From the NCBI RefSeq assembly GCF_007678455.1, contig NZ_VEEP01000001.1:310001-374000 (forward strand): a stretch of 64,000 nucleotides of DNA. The letters run 5' to 3'. The notes under the pieces were generated by a model. The model did not search any database, was not told where the DNA came from, and saw only the letters and a program-made list of their open reading frames with translations. A program made the position numbers and the translations under genes. This document shows, piece by piece, positions 1-8,332 of the stretch; the stretch's first letter is position 1; every line of letters starts with the position of its first letter. The stretch is from Cytobacillus oceanisediminis 2691 (GTDB lineage Bacteria; Bacillota; Bacilli; Bacillales; Cytobacillaceae).

Positions 1-675
1 ACGACTGGCAACATGTGGATTATTGAAAGATGTATTTTTAACTACATCAATTTCAATTACTTTACCGGCGATTTCCATATCATCCTGACTCAAATTAAAT
101 GGATCATAGCCTAAACCGCCATCTCCTGTTGTTAAAACCAGTTTTCCTGTTTCAGGTGAAAAGTTTAAGCTATTGACACCATTATGATTAAAAAAGGGCC
201 TTCTTAAGTTCAGCAATGTTCGTCTCTTTTGAGGCTGTCCATTCATTTGGAGAATCCATTCTTCTACTGTATCAATATGATCAAATTGAACTTCTCTATT
301 ATCCCATTTTCGATTTAGGGTGTTTGGGTCACAGGGGTCAGGCATAGAAGTTTCAGGAAGTGCACCTGGACCTTGTGTTCCAGCTACTGAATAATGAAGA
401 TAGAATAGACCGTTGTAATAAAACTGAGGGTGAAACGCAAGCCCTAATAATCCCCGCTCATCATATCCGCCACCTTGATCACCAAGTTTAAGGACTTGCG
501 GTCGAATATCTAAAAAAGTTTTAATGTCTCCGTTACCTATATAAAAAATTTCTCCTATTTGGGTTGCAATAAATAATCTTTCAATTGAGTCTCCCGGTAA
601 AATGGCTGTTTTCATAATGGTGGGTAAATTGATCTTGCTTACTACAGGGCGTAAACTTACCTTAACTTTTTCCAA
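1..675 (-). CDS. PQQ-dependent sugar dehydrogenase-like protein (sorbosone dehydrogenase family), C-terminus outside window
   Basis: Translating the minus strand from a TTG at 673-675 gives an open frame of 225 codons that runs off the left edge, so the C-terminal part is missing. The reading has the family's N-terminal block: residues reading IATQIGEIFYIGNG, then GGGYDERGLLGLAFHPQF, a YLHYS strand and NHNGVNSLNFSPETGKL, as in soluble glucose/sorbosone dehydrogenase (GSDH, HHIP-like) beta-propellers that oxidise sugars or aldoses with PQQ. The start is chosen because a GAGGTGA Shine-Dalgarno lies 8 bases upstream, and no ATG occurs earlier in frame. No signal peptide is visible, which is unusual for a family that is often exported. 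The substrate cannot be told from sequence. Confidence 0.75.
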   Translation of the reverse strand, partial: MEKVKVSLRPVVSKINLPTIMKTAILPGDSIERLFIATQIGEIFYIGNGDIKTFLDIRPQVLKLGDQGGGYDERGLLGLAFHPQFYYNGLFYLHYSVAGTQGPGALPETSMPDPCDPNTLNRKWDNREVQFDHIDTVEEWILQMNGQPQKRRTLLNLRRPFFNHNGVNSLNFSPETGKLVLTTGDGGLGYDPFNLSQDDMEIAGKVIEIDVVKNTSFNNPHVASR

Positions 676-1071
676 TTAAATATTCACCTCGGCTTATTGT
701 TTTCTTTTATAAGAATATGGTCAGGAATCCTCTAACAGTACCTGATTAGGGTCATGGATCAGGTGAAGCCTTTTCTCAGCTATAAAGCAGCAGAACCAGG
801 TAAGTTAGCACATATGAGAAAAGCTTTTCCACATTCCATTTCATTATTTATAAATGCAGGCGGCCTATATAAGCTTTCCTGTGAGTGAATTGAGTGTGAA
901 ACAATATGAACGAGAAATAAGAAACAATTCATCAGCATTTTCGATTTTCTCCGCAAAGCTGTGATGAATGACTTATACTGCTTTTTAGTTTTTAAAAATT
1001 TATCATTTCCCCTGAATGAATCAGTAATCAAAGGAAACCATTAAATTAGTACATTTTTTTGGAGGGAAACG
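676..1071. other. Intergenic region between divergent genes
   Basis: This 396-base gap separates two divergently transcribed genes, so it must hold promoters for both. I see the Shine-Dalgarno of the left gene at 682-691 and a GGAGGG site just before 1072. An open frame on the minus strand (780-1031) has no Shine-Dalgarno and no recognisable sequence, and I do not call it. No other element is recognised. Confidence 0.5.
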
Positions 1072-2667
1072 ATGAAAACTTCTGATTTGCTTGTTCAATG
1101 TTTGGAAACGGAAGGAGTGAAGTACGTTTTTGGGATATTCGGCAAGGAAGTATTAGATCTAGCAGACTCGTTGTCCAGATCAACTTCGATCCAATATGTT
1201 CCTGTTCGCCACGAGCAAGGGGCAGCATTTATGGCGGATGTATATGGGAGGGTAGCGGGGAAACCTGGAGTTTGCCTGGCTACCCTGGGCCCTGGTGCCA
1301 CAAATTTATTAACAGGAGTTGCAAGTGCCACATTGGATGGCTCACCTGTTGTAGCGATAACTGGACAAGCCGGCATGGAAAGACAGCATAAACAGTCTCA
1401 TCAATTTATTGATGTAGAGAAAATCTTTGAACCAGCAACGAAATGGTCCGTTCAAATTAAACAGTCAGAAACGGTTCCAGAAATTATCCATAACGCTTTT
1501 TGGAGAGCAGCAAGTGAAAAGCCTGGAGCAGTGCTGGTAGAGTTACCAGAGAACCTGGCTTCAGAGGCGATTTCCAGAAAAGCAATGCCTAAAAGAGCTG
1601 CGCCAAGTGTCGTCCCTTCGATGGAGGAAATTGATGAAACAGAAGTAATTTTTAAACAGTGTCAAAAACCCTTTATCCTGATTGGGAACGGCGTAATTAG
1701 GCAAGGGGCTGGCGAAGCATTCCAAACCTTTGCTGAACTGCTTAGGGTACCAGTGGCAAACAGTTTTATGTCCAAAGGGGTCTTACCAAAAAATCATCCT
1801 CTTAACTACTTTACCTTTGGATTCAAAGACCATGATTTAGTACCAGAGGGAATAGCCGAGGCAGACTTACTGATTGTGATTGGTTTCGATCTGATTGAAA
1901 GCTTACCGAAAAACTGGAATAAAAACAAAGTTCCAGTTGTGCATATTCATTCTCAAGAAGCAGAGTATGATGAATATTATCCAGTTCGCAGTCAATTAAT
2001 CGGTGATTTGAATCAAATTTTTAAGCTATTAAAAAATAGGGAAATAGTTTCTAAACAATGGGTCCCCGCCAACAGTCTTAAAGAGAGGATTTTGCAAGAA
2101 AGTCAAGTCTCCTGGAATGAAGAAACGATAAGTAAACAGCCACTAACGACCAGGAATATTCTCCATATAATCGAAAAGCACACTGACGAAAACACCATCG
2201 TATTATCTGATGTGGGTGAACACAAAATGAAAATAGCACGTCACTTCCAACCTGATAAGCCAGGACAATTAATCATTTCAAATGGACTTGCATCCATGGG
2301 AATTGCGTTGCCAGGATCTATAGGGGCAAAATTGGCTGCGCCAAATAAAAATGTAATATGTATAACAGGAGACGGAGGACTCCTGATGAACGTTGCGGAA
2401 ATCGAAACAGCAAAAAGATTAGGGCTAGCTTTTGTGATCATTTGTCTGAATGATTCGATGCTTAAGATTGAAAAACAGATGATGGAAAAGCAGTTTGGCC
2501 ACAGTTATGGTGTAAATTTCAGCAATCCGGATTTTGTTCAACTTGCAGGGAGCTTTGGGATCAAGGGTGTTAGGGTGAATAACCTTATTGAGCTTGACAA
2601 CCTTCTTGCACATGAAATCTCATCACAGGAAGGAATTGTATTGATCGATGTCCCAATCAGTGAGTGA
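1072..2667 (+). CDS. Thiamine diphosphate-dependent acetolactate synthase-like enzyme (large subunit type)
   Basis: This 531-residue protein has the three-domain layout of the acetohydroxyacid synthase/pyruvate oxidase family: N-terminal pyrimidine domain with the cofactor-activating Glu48 in RHEQGAAFMADVYGR, central domain about 190-325, and C-terminal pyrophosphate domain. The ThDP motif is complete, with GDG at 433-435 and Asn460 exactly 24 residues later. It probably condenses pyruvate to acetolactate. It is shorter than AlsS (about 570 residues), no small subunit or acetolactate decarboxylase lies nearby, and the substrate loop after the motif (NDSMLKIEKQMMEKQFG) differs from AlsS, so another 2-oxoacid is possible. 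The ATG follows GGAGGG at good spacing. It appears to be a single-gene unit. Confidence 0.75.
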   Translation: MKTSDLLVQCLETEGVKYVFGIFGKEVLDLADSLSRSTSIQYVPVRHEQGAAFMADVYGRVAGKPGVCLATLGPGATNLLTGVASATLDGSPVVAITGQAGMERQHKQSHQFIDVEKIFEPATKWSVQIKQSETVPEIIHNAFWRAASEKPGAVLVELPENLASEAISRKAMPKRAAPSVVPSMEEIDETEVIFKQCQKPFILIGNGVIRQGAGEAFQTFAELLRVPVANSFMSKGVLPKNHPLNYFTFGFKDHDLVPEGIAEADLLIVIGFDLIESLPKNWNKNKVPVVHIHSQEAEYDEYYPVRSQLIGDLNQIFKLLKNREIVSKQWVPANSLKERILQESQVSWNEETISKQPLTTRNILHIIEKHTDENTIVLSDVGEHKMKIARHFQPDKPGQLIISNGLASMGIALPGSIGAKLAAPNKNVICITGDGGLLMNVAEIETAKRLGLAFVIICLNDSMLKIEKQMMEKQFGHSYGVNFSNPDFVQLAGSFGIKGVRVNNLIELDNLLAHEISSQEGIVLIDVPISE

Positions 2668-2837
2668 AGCATTCAGGCTTTTTAAGAATACAGTATGGGC
2701 TTAATCCAAAAGCTATTAAGTATACCTGATTGAAGACAATAGCACATTTACTTAATTTGTTTAACTTTTTGAAAATGATTTAATAACTTTTTGAAAGGAT
2801 AGAGGCTCCGGTTCGAACCCACGGGGAACCATAATCA

Positions 2838-2871
2838 AAAAGCCTGTAACAGTAGTATTTTACAGGCTTTT
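2838..2871 (+). terminator. Rho-independent terminator
   Basis: Arms AAAGCCTGTAA and TTACAGGCTTTT enclose a 10-base loop and end in a short T run. It lies about 170 bases after the acetolactate synthase-like gene and is the first terminator downstream of it. Confidence 0.7.
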
Positions 2872-2877
2872 GACTCT

Positions 2878-2897
2878 GCCTAATATGCATATTAGGC
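2878..2897. repeat. Perfect 20-bp palindrome
   Basis: GCCTAATATGCATATTAGGC is identical to its own reverse complement over all 20 bases. It lies 6 bases after a terminator and 19 bases beyond the end of the catalase remnant, outside any gene. There is no T run, so it is not a terminator. Confidence 0.9.
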
Positions 2898-2916
2898 TGC
2901 AAGTGCCAATCGTTCA

Positions 2917-3330
2917 TTACCGCAGGGAGGGATCATGGGTATAAGGAGGAGAAAGTTTCAGCTTTGGCTTTAGTCAGAATGGAGCCGGATTCTGGAAGTA
3001 TTGGAATGTTCCAAATCCATCCATCCATGCTTGGTCCGCTTGCCCATCTTCCTGCAGCACTTTCGTCCCCTTCTGAAAGGTTGAATAATACATAAGATAC
3101 TTTCTATTTTTCAAGATGTTTCGGGAAAGTGCTCGGCACTGCCACGTTTTCTTTGCTTCCATCCAGTTCCTTAATGGCTGCAATCCTCTGATTTTGATGG
3201 ATGGTGTCCCTTGCCAGCAGCAGGAAAGCATATCCCTGACCACAGGATCGGTTGTTACTTTATATAACCGGGCAGCATGCAGCCTCCATTGTGACTCAGC
3301 GTTCAGATTTGTCTCAAGGAAGATGCATCT
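2917..3330 (-). pseudogene. Manganese catalase (Mn-containing, CotJC/YjqC-like) C-terminal remnant
   Basis: Reading the minus strand in changing frames recovers a clear dimanganese catalase C-terminal half. Frame one gives ETNLNAESQWRLHAARLYK and DPVVRDML. After a frameshift near 3214 comes LLARDTIHQNQ with the metal-ligand region His and the segment AAIKELDGSKE. After an in-frame TAG comes YVLFNLSEGDESAAGRW. After a second frameshift near 3012 comes GTFQYFQNPAPF, then a TGA and LKPKLKLSPPYTHDP to a final TAA at 2917. So there are two frameshifts, two internal stops and no N-terminal half. The gene cannot make an active enzyme. The left part of the remnant lies under the 3' end of the neighbouring membrane protein gene. 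Confidence 0.85.
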
Positions 3331-3889
3331 CATGCTGTTGCTCTGGTGAATGCTGAAGATCTTGAATCCATTGTTCTTCTAAGAGATTTCCAGATAAAAG
3401 GTAAAGAGTAAGTAAAATAAAAACGATTGCTGGTTTAATAAGATCCTTTAATGATTTGATTACTGAAGAATGGTTCATGAGAACCTTAAAAAGGAATAGC
3501 GATGATAGTGAAAACGCTAAAAAAATATTTATGAAGACGAATGATTTTTCAGGCGGAAGCATTTCACCAAGCATAGCCCCCATCATCCCCCCCATTATAC
3601 CGGACATAAGCCCTTCAATTGATGTGACCGTATTGTAAGACGCTCCCAAAATGCAGCTACTGACGCCTCCTATCAATATGGATAGGAGGGTTGAACTAAA
3701 AAGATCACCGCGATAGATCGCACCAAGCAGAATTCCGGAAGTTAACCCTGTATTCATTCCAAAATACATTGCAAACATCATCCCATTCATTCCAGACATA
3801 ATGCCCCTGTGGTGAAGCAGCAATAGGATGGAAACCAATAAAAGAACAGTAAGAGATAAAAATATATAAGCAGTGAATATGATCATCAT
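3314..3889 (-). CDS. Met/Gly-rich integral membrane protein, function unknown
   Basis: The 191-residue product has about five to six hydrophobic segments. Two are glycine-zipper-like and rich in methionine: GMNGMMFAMYFGMNTGL near residues 33-49 and MSGIMGGMMGAMLGEM near 94-109. I do not recognise the family. Methionine clusters suggest metal or copper contact, but that is only inference. The start follows GAGGAGGA at good spacing. The last residues (SPEQQHEMHLP) are encoded in sequence that runs into the manganese catalase remnant, and the two overlap at 3314-3330, so the C-terminus may have been created or altered when the catalase gene decayed or was deleted. Confidence 0.65.
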   Translation of the reverse strand: MMIIFTAYIFLSLTVLLLVSILLLLHHRGIMSGMNGMMFAMYFGMNTGLTSGILLGAIYRGDLFSSTLLSILIGGVSSCILGASYNTVTSIEGLMSGIMGGMMGAMLGEMLPPEKSFVFINIFLAFSLSSLFLFKVLMNHSSVIKSLKDLIKPAIVFILLTLYLLSGNLLEEQWIQDLQHSPEQQHEMHLP

Positions 3890-4072
3890 CAGTCCTCCTC
3901 TTCAACATCATATGAAAAGGCTGGACAGCCCATGCATCTATTGGTGGGGGGATAAGAATGGATATAATGATCTTCGAATGTCAATAGGGGGGAGACCCAA
4001 GTTTATGCCCTTGTATGAAGGGTAGAAACAAAATAGGGACAAAAAACAATTCGATTACAGGAGGGAATGTAC

Positions 4073-4231
4073 ATGGATAAAAATAAAGCTCCTAACAAAG
4101 GGTTGAATACTGAACAGAACAATGGGTTATCTGACACTCAGGAAGTCCTATACGCAAAGGATTTTACAAAAGCCGTTAAAGCGGAAAATAAGTACAGAGA
4201 AGAAAACACAAATAAGGAAAAATATAAATAA
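4073..4231 (+). CDS. Small hydrophilic protein, 52 residues, unknown
   Basis: An ATG preceded by CAGGAGGG opens a 52-codon frame ending in TAA at 4229-4231. The product is very polar and Lys/Asn/Glu-rich (MDKNKAPNKGLNTEQNNG to the C-terminal NKEKYK), with no Cys and no hydrophobic segment. It has its own terminator directly downstream. Small proteins of this style are common in Bacillaceae and often sporulation- or stress-linked, but I do not recognise this one. An overlapping frame at 4122-4379 lacks a ribosome site and is not called. Confidence 0.6.
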   Translation: MDKNKAPNKGLNTEQNNGLSDTQEVLYAKDFTKAVKAENKYREENTNKEKYK

Positions 4232-4258
4232 TCGGTCACTAAGTCCGGTTGTGAGCAG

Positions 4259-4290
4259 GAGGCATTCCATTTTATTGGAATGCCTCTTAT
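4259..4290 (+). terminator. Rho-independent terminator
   Basis: GAGGCATTCCA and TGGAATGCCTC form an 11-bp stem with a 6-base loop, followed by TTATT. It ends the small gene at 4073-4231. Confidence 0.8.
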
Positions 4291-4311
4291 TATATAGTGA
4301 ATTAGCCTCTG

Positions 4312-4345
4312 AAAAGCACCTGCTTCCCGAGCAGGTGCTTTTTCT
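4312..4345 (-). terminator. Terminator for the M50-like gene
   Basis: AAAAGCACCTGCT and AGCAGGTGCTTTTT form a strong stem with a 5-base loop. It has A and T runs on its two sides and so can act in both directions. It lies 4 bases beyond the stop of the minus-strand gene. Confidence 0.8.
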
Positions 4346-4348
4346 TGT

Positions 4349-4828
4349 TTATCCGGTTAATTTTGGCCATTTATTATGACGAATGACCTGATAAATGGAC
4401 AGTCCATCACTGTAATTTTCGTTTCCATAATCGACTGGCACCAAAGAAAAGGTCGCAAGCCAGACAGAGAAATAGGAATAACGGACAAAAATCGTGTGAG
4501 GTTCAATTATGTTTTGTGAAATGAGCAGGTTTAACACAAGGACAGATCCGAGATTAAAAATGACTCCTCCGGCATGAACAAGAAAGTGAGTGAGCCGGTT
4601 ATTCCATTTCAAATGTCCATATTCACAAAAGGCATCTAAAAAATACATGCTATTTAAGATGAACGGGCCTTTTTTAAAAATTTGTCTTCCTCTTCCAAGT
4701 GAAAAACTGAATTTGCCGCCAAACAGCCATGCAAAGAAGGAATGGCCTAATTCATGGACGAGTGAAACGACAGGATAAATAAATAAAAGGGCAAGTAGAA
4801 AACCTAAAAAATCCGAAAAGCCGAACAT
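4349..4828 (-). CDS. Membrane metalloprotease-like protein (M50/site-2 protease type, HExxH)
   Basis: The 159-residue product starts with a hydrophobic helix carrying HELGH at residues 25-29, the zinc-binding HExxH of M50-family intramembrane proteases. A second hydrophobic region near 85-130 and a polar tail follow. It is much shorter than SpoIVFB or RseP and has no PDZ domain. The usual C-terminal NPxPxxxLDG zinc ligand motif is not evident; VPVDYGNENYSDGL may be a degenerate equivalent. It could be a minimal protease or an inactive relative. The ATG follows AAGGAGG. It is transcribed alone. Confidence 0.65.
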   Translation of the reverse strand: MFGFSDFLGFLLALLFIYPVVSLVHELGHSFFAWLFGGKFSFSLGRGRQIFKKGPFILNSMYFLDAFCEYGHLKWNNRLTHFLVHAGGVIFNLGSVLVLNLLISQNIIEPHTIFVRYSYFSVWLATFSLVPVDYGNENYSDGLSIYQVIRHNKWPKLTG

Positions 4829-5037
4829 GAAGTCAGAACCTCCTTCTTAGTGCTTTGAATCGCCAATGTACAAGTTATACCCGGGCGATATGATCATAAA
4901 CGAACCTGGGAACTGAAAAATATGGCATATCAACCTTATTATTGTCAGTGAATGGAAATATAAAACAATTCCGCCTATACCCCTTCGCCCGAGAAAGAAT
5001 AGGATAATACTGAATAAAAAAACAGGAGGCGAAAATT

Positions 5038-5277
5038 ATGTCCGGAAAAAAAGCAGGCAAGGAGATCCACGTTGATCATCTTACTATCCATGCGAATGAT
5101 GTAAAGATCATCCGCGAACGGTCAAGAGAACACGATGAAGAAAGAAGACACCCCTTGGATTTTTTTGGTCCTAGAAGAAGGCGAGAACAGGAAATGGATG
5201 AAGAACATCATCGGAAAGATGAAAGCAGTTCTGATGAGGGAAATGAAGAAAGGCGCAGAGGTTTTAGGTGGTTTTAA
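5038..5277 (+). CDS. Small highly charged hypothetical protein
   Basis: A 79-residue frame follows AGGAGGCGA at good spacing. The N-terminal part (KEIHVDHLTIHANDVKII) could form beta strands. The rest is dominated by Arg, Glu, Asp and His with runs such as RRRREQEMDEEHHRKDE. It has no Cys and no membrane segment. I do not recognise a family. It stands alone before a strong terminator. Confidence 0.65.
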   Translation: MSGKKAGKEIHVDHLTIHANDVKIIRERSREHDEERRHPLDFFGPRRRREQEMDEEHHRKDESSSDEGNEERRRGFRWF

Positions 5278-5372
5278 GAAGTTTTATTTGGTCTTTCTTT
5301 AAGCATAATCCTGTCATGTGTGTCCGAAGAGTTAGCCGATAAAAAGATGTAAAATATATCCCCTCTATATAT

Positions 5373-5415
5373 AACAGCCTGCAGGCTTTGATCGCTGCAG
5401 GCTGTTTTCTTTTTT
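5373..5415. terminator. Bidirectional terminator between convergent genes
   Basis: AACAGCCTGCAG and CTGCAGGCTGTT form a 12-bp stem followed by TTCTTTTTT on the plus strand. It separates the charged protein gene (plus) from the formate dehydrogenase-like gene (minus). Confidence 0.8.
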
Positions 5416-5423
5416 ATGCTGTT

Positions 5424-7784
5424 TTATGCTGGTGCATCAAGTTCATCTTCTTCAATCCGCTTTTCATAGTGTTCGACATCTTTGCGGGCGTTGAAGCGGT
5501 CAGCTTTTTCAAGGGTGACCGTGATATTGTAATCTGGTATGCCTGCATACTTTTCATAGCGTCCTCTTGGCAGCAGGAAGTTTCCTTCCGGGAAGTGAAC
5601 CTGGACGTTGCCACGGGAAATGTCTACGAATTTAGCCCTTCCCTGGAAAACACCAAAGCCATTATAGAGAACAATTCCTTCTCCTTCAGCGATGCTAAGA
5701 TCCTGGGCATCTTCTGCATTCATCAGGACATCATAACGCCCTGCGCCGTTAAGTGGATCGACTTCATTATAAACCATCGAATTAAATTGTTTTCCCCGGC
5801 GGGAGGTAACGATGAATTGGCCTTCCTTTTTGCCTAATTCTGGGATATCAACTGTGATCAGGTTTCCTTTGCCATCCGGGGTAGGGCAGATGCCCTCCTC
5901 ACATAACCAGGCGCCGCCCCATTGGAAAACGTCTCCCGCTTTTTTCAGGTGTTGGATTCCGTCATAATTGGGATTCGCCACGGCTATTTCATTCCGGATC
6001 TCCTGAGCATCTTTGAAGTCCACCATGTGGGCTGTCTCAGGCTTAACGCGTTTCGCTAAATCAATATAGATTTTCCATTCTGCACGAGCTTCTTCAACCT
6101 GGTTTTTGTTGCCCTCAATTTCGGGACTGAAGTAAACCATTCTTTCAGTGGAAGTGGACGTTCCTCCGCCTTCCTGCTCATAACGTGTTTTGGCAGGGAG
6201 GATAAGGACGGCTTCTTTAGCATCTACAAGAGTAGAAGTATTTAAGATGATATCCTGGTGGACACGGATGTCCAATTCGGATAATGCTTTTTCCACAAAA
6301 TTCGGGTCTGGCATCGTTTCAAGGAAATTGCCGCCCGATAAGTAGTACATCTTGATTTTTCGTTCATGATCCTCAGGGAGCATGATGTTTTCAAGTGTAA
6401 CACCGACGATGTCACCTTGCCATTCAGGAAGGTCAAATCCCCATAGCTTTTCGATGCGCTTAATGTTGTTTCCGTAGAAATCCCCGCCTGGCAGTACAAA
6501 AGGATCCGCACCCATTTCACCGCTTCCCTGGACTGAGGAGTGTCCGCGGAAAGGCATCAGCCCTGCATGCTTACGGCCAAGGTGACCGCGGAGCAGCGCC
6601 AGATTTGCCACTTGTGAGATATTATCGGTTGCGAATGAATGCATAGTCAAACCAAGTGCCCATGCATATACGGCATTCTTGCTGCTTGCGAGCAGTTCCG
6701 CCAACTCGATAATGCGTTTTTGTGTAATTCCGGAGGAAGCAACAATATCTTCCCATTCTTGTTTCTGAACCTTTGCTTTTAATTCCTCATAGCCATTTAC
6801 ATGTGCATTCACAAATTCATGATTGATCGCTGAGCCATACTTATTTGATTCCATCTCAAACCAGTGCTTCATGATTCCATGCATGAAGGCGATGTCTCCG
6901 CCGATATTTACCTGGTAGAAATCATCGGCAATTTTTGTGCCAAATAGCGCAGATTCAGGATTAGAAGGAATCCAATACTTGTCCATGGCAGGTTCTTTAT
7001 ATGGGTTGACGACGATGATTTTCGTTCCCTTTTTCTTTGCTTCGAGCATGTACTTCGAAGAAACAGGGGAGCTGTTCGATGCGACACTGCCCCAGAATAA
7101 TAAAACATCGGTTCCAATCCAGTCCTGGTAATTTGAAGTCGAAGCCCCCACGCCTATTGAGCGTTTCAATGCTGTTTTTGAAGGGGAGTGGCAAATCCTG
7201 CTGGCATTGTCGATATTATTCGTTCCAAGAAAACGGGAAACTTTTCCCGCAACATAGTAGGATTCATTTGTGATTCCCCGGCTTGTCAGGTAAAAAGCAT
7301 ACTGTTTCGGGTCAAGTTTTTGCATTTTCTCTGCGATCATGTCCATGGCATCATCCCAACTGATGCGTGAAAACTTACGCTCTCCATTTCTGCGGATCAT
7401 TGGATATGGGATGCGTCCCAGTTTGCGCAGCTGAGTGCTGTCATATTTTCTGAGTTCGTCAATGTCGGCGTGGAGGATTTCTGGCTTGATGGCACCAGAG
7501 GTATTCAGCCTTAGGACATTCAATCTTGTCGTACAAATATGCGGACCAGTCAATGTCTGGTCATGAAGGCCGGACACACCAAGTGCACAGCCATCACATA
7601 CACCTTTAGTCAGGATGTTGGTGGCATATCCGAAGTTATCCCTATTGTCCCAAAGGGTTTTCATCGTATCTCTAATATGTTTAGGCTTCACCTTTCCAAG
7701 CCCAAAAGGTATAGGGCTTACCCAATGCTTTGGTGCAGGCATAGCCGCTTTTTTCTGCGGTCCTGGATGTTTAGTTTTTCCCAA
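5424..7784 (-). CDS. FdhF/YdeP-family molybdopterin oxidoreductase (formate dehydrogenase alpha-like)
   Basis: The product, 786 residues from the chosen start, is a molybdopterin-guanine-dinucleotide enzyme of the FdhF/YdeP alpha-subunit type, which is usually 750-790 residues. An N-terminal cysteine group (CDGC at 63-66, another Cys at 84) may hold part of an iron-sulfur site. Cys198 followed by His in SRICHSPSK matches the Mo-ligand Cys-His pair of cysteine-type formate dehydrogenases. The C-terminal cofactor-binding barrel begins near residue 640 (GQFIVTSRRGKQFNSMVYN). The frame stays open upstream for 60 more codons, but those cross a terminator. The TTG at 7784 has GGGAG about 9 bases upstream, so I start there. 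Neighbours (DUF2294 protein, OFA transporter, FdhD) support formate oxidation. Confidence 0.85.
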   Translation of the reverse strand: MGKTKHPGPQKKAAMPAPKHWVSPIPFGLGKVKPKHIRDTMKTLWDNRDNFGYATNILTKGVCDGCALGVSGLHDQTLTGPHICTTRLNVLRLNTSGAIKPEILHADIDELRKYDSTQLRKLGRIPYPMIRRNGERKFSRISWDDAMDMIAEKMQKLDPKQYAFYLTSRGITNESYYVAGKVSRFLGTNNIDNASRICHSPSKTALKRSIGVGASTSNYQDWIGTDVLLFWGSVASNSSPVSSKYMLEAKKKGTKIIVVNPYKEPAMDKYWIPSNPESALFGTKIADDFYQVNIGGDIAFMHGIMKHWFEMESNKYGSAINHEFVNAHVNGYEELKAKVQKQEWEDIVASSGITQKRIIELAELLASSKNAVYAWALGLTMHSFATDNISQVANLALLRGHLGRKHAGLMPFRGHSSVQGSGEMGADPFVLPGGDFYGNNIKRIEKLWGFDLPEWQGDIVGVTLENIMLPEDHERKIKMYYLSGGNFLETMPDPNFVEKALSELDIRVHQDIILNTSTLVDAKEAVLILPAKTRYEQEGGGTSTSTERMVYFSPEIEGNKNQVEEARAEWKIYIDLAKRVKPETAHMVDFKDAQEIRNEIAVANPNYDGIQHLKKAGDVFQWGGAWLCEEGICPTPDGKGNLITVDIPELGKKEGQFIVTSRRGKQFNSMVYNEVDPLNGAGRYDVLMNAEDAQDLSIAEGEGIVLYNGFGVFQGRAKFVDISRGNVQVHFPEGNFLLPRGRYEKYAGIPDYNITVTLEKADRFNARKDVEHYEKRIEEDELDAPA

Positions 7785-7814
7785 TTTGAAACACTCCCAT
7801 TTTAAATCTAGTCG

Positions 7815-7865
7815 AAAAAAAACCACCGTTACCCGAAAACAATGCTTCGGATATAAACGGTGGTT
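7815..7865 (-). terminator. Terminator or attenuator between the DUF2294 and fdh-like genes
   Basis: On the minus strand, AACCACCGTT pairs with AACGGTGGTT over 10 bp, with an inner CCGAA/TTCGG stem, and eight T residues follow. It lies 38 bases after the DUF2294 stop and about 30 bases before the fdh TTG. It either ends the upstream gene or attenuates read-through into fdh. I could not match the preceding leader to a known riboswitch. Confidence 0.75.
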
Positions 7866-7902
7866 AGTCTTTAGCAGGGTCGCTGCCAAGTGCCATACCT
7901 GA

Positions 7903-8262
7903 TCAGTTATTGAATTTCGCTTGAATATCTTCGTCAAAAACAAAGATGGACATTCCGAAATCACGGTCGATATCTATGTCTACAAAAAGTTCGACAAGCT
8001 TGCAGCCTAGGAATTCTTCCATTTCAAGTGGAGGATTTTTCCGGTACATTTCCTTCACCATTTCCGTCCTGGCTGCCCGCAGTGCCTGCTTGCCTTCATT
8101 GGCAGAAGCAATGAACTTCTCAACTGGCGATAGATTCCCTTCCATTTCGCATATCGCCCACTTTTTGCAAAAGGTAGTGGTTATTTTGCTGGGGCCTTTG
8201 CCCATATGCTTCTTACGGAAGGAACGGACCAAATTGCTGAACTCTGCCTCGTATTTATTCAT
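7903..8262 (-). CDS. DUF2294 family protein
   Basis: The 119-residue soluble protein matches the DUF2294 pattern as I know it: an N-terminal helix, the GKGPSKITTTFCKKWAICEM segment near residues 21-40, NLSPVEKFIA, and a conserved Arg in RAARTEMVKE. Its biochemical role is unknown. In Bacillaceae such proteins occur next to formate dehydrogenase-type genes, as here, with the molybdoenzyme directly downstream on the same strand. AGGAGG precedes the ATG. A terminator-like hairpin separates it from the downstream gene, so co-expression may be partial. Confidence 0.75.
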   Translation of the reverse strand: MNKYEAEFSNLVRSFRKKHMGKGPSKITTTFCKKWAICEMEGNLSPVEKFIASANEGKQALRAARTEMVKEMYRKNPPLEMEEFLGCKLVELFVDIDIDRDFGMSIFVFDEDIQAKFNN

Positions 8263-8332
8263 GTTATCCTCCTGTCATCCATACAGGTTATAAGATGATT
8301 GGTATTTTACCATACTGTGAGGCAATTGGAAA

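Noticed and set aside
780-1031. 83-codon minus-strand frame
   Set aside because: No Shine-Dalgarno, no recognisable family, and low-quality composition.
2800-2835. A tRNA 3'-end-like stretch (GGTTCGAACCC followed by GGGGAACCA)
   Set aside because: It has a T-loop-like B box and a CCA, but the T stem does not pair and the distance from loop to CCA is 3 bases too short. No D or anticodon arm precedes it. At most a tRNA fragment.
4122-4379. 85-codon plus-strand frame
   Set aside because: It overlaps the better-supported 52-residue gene and two terminators and has no ribosome site.
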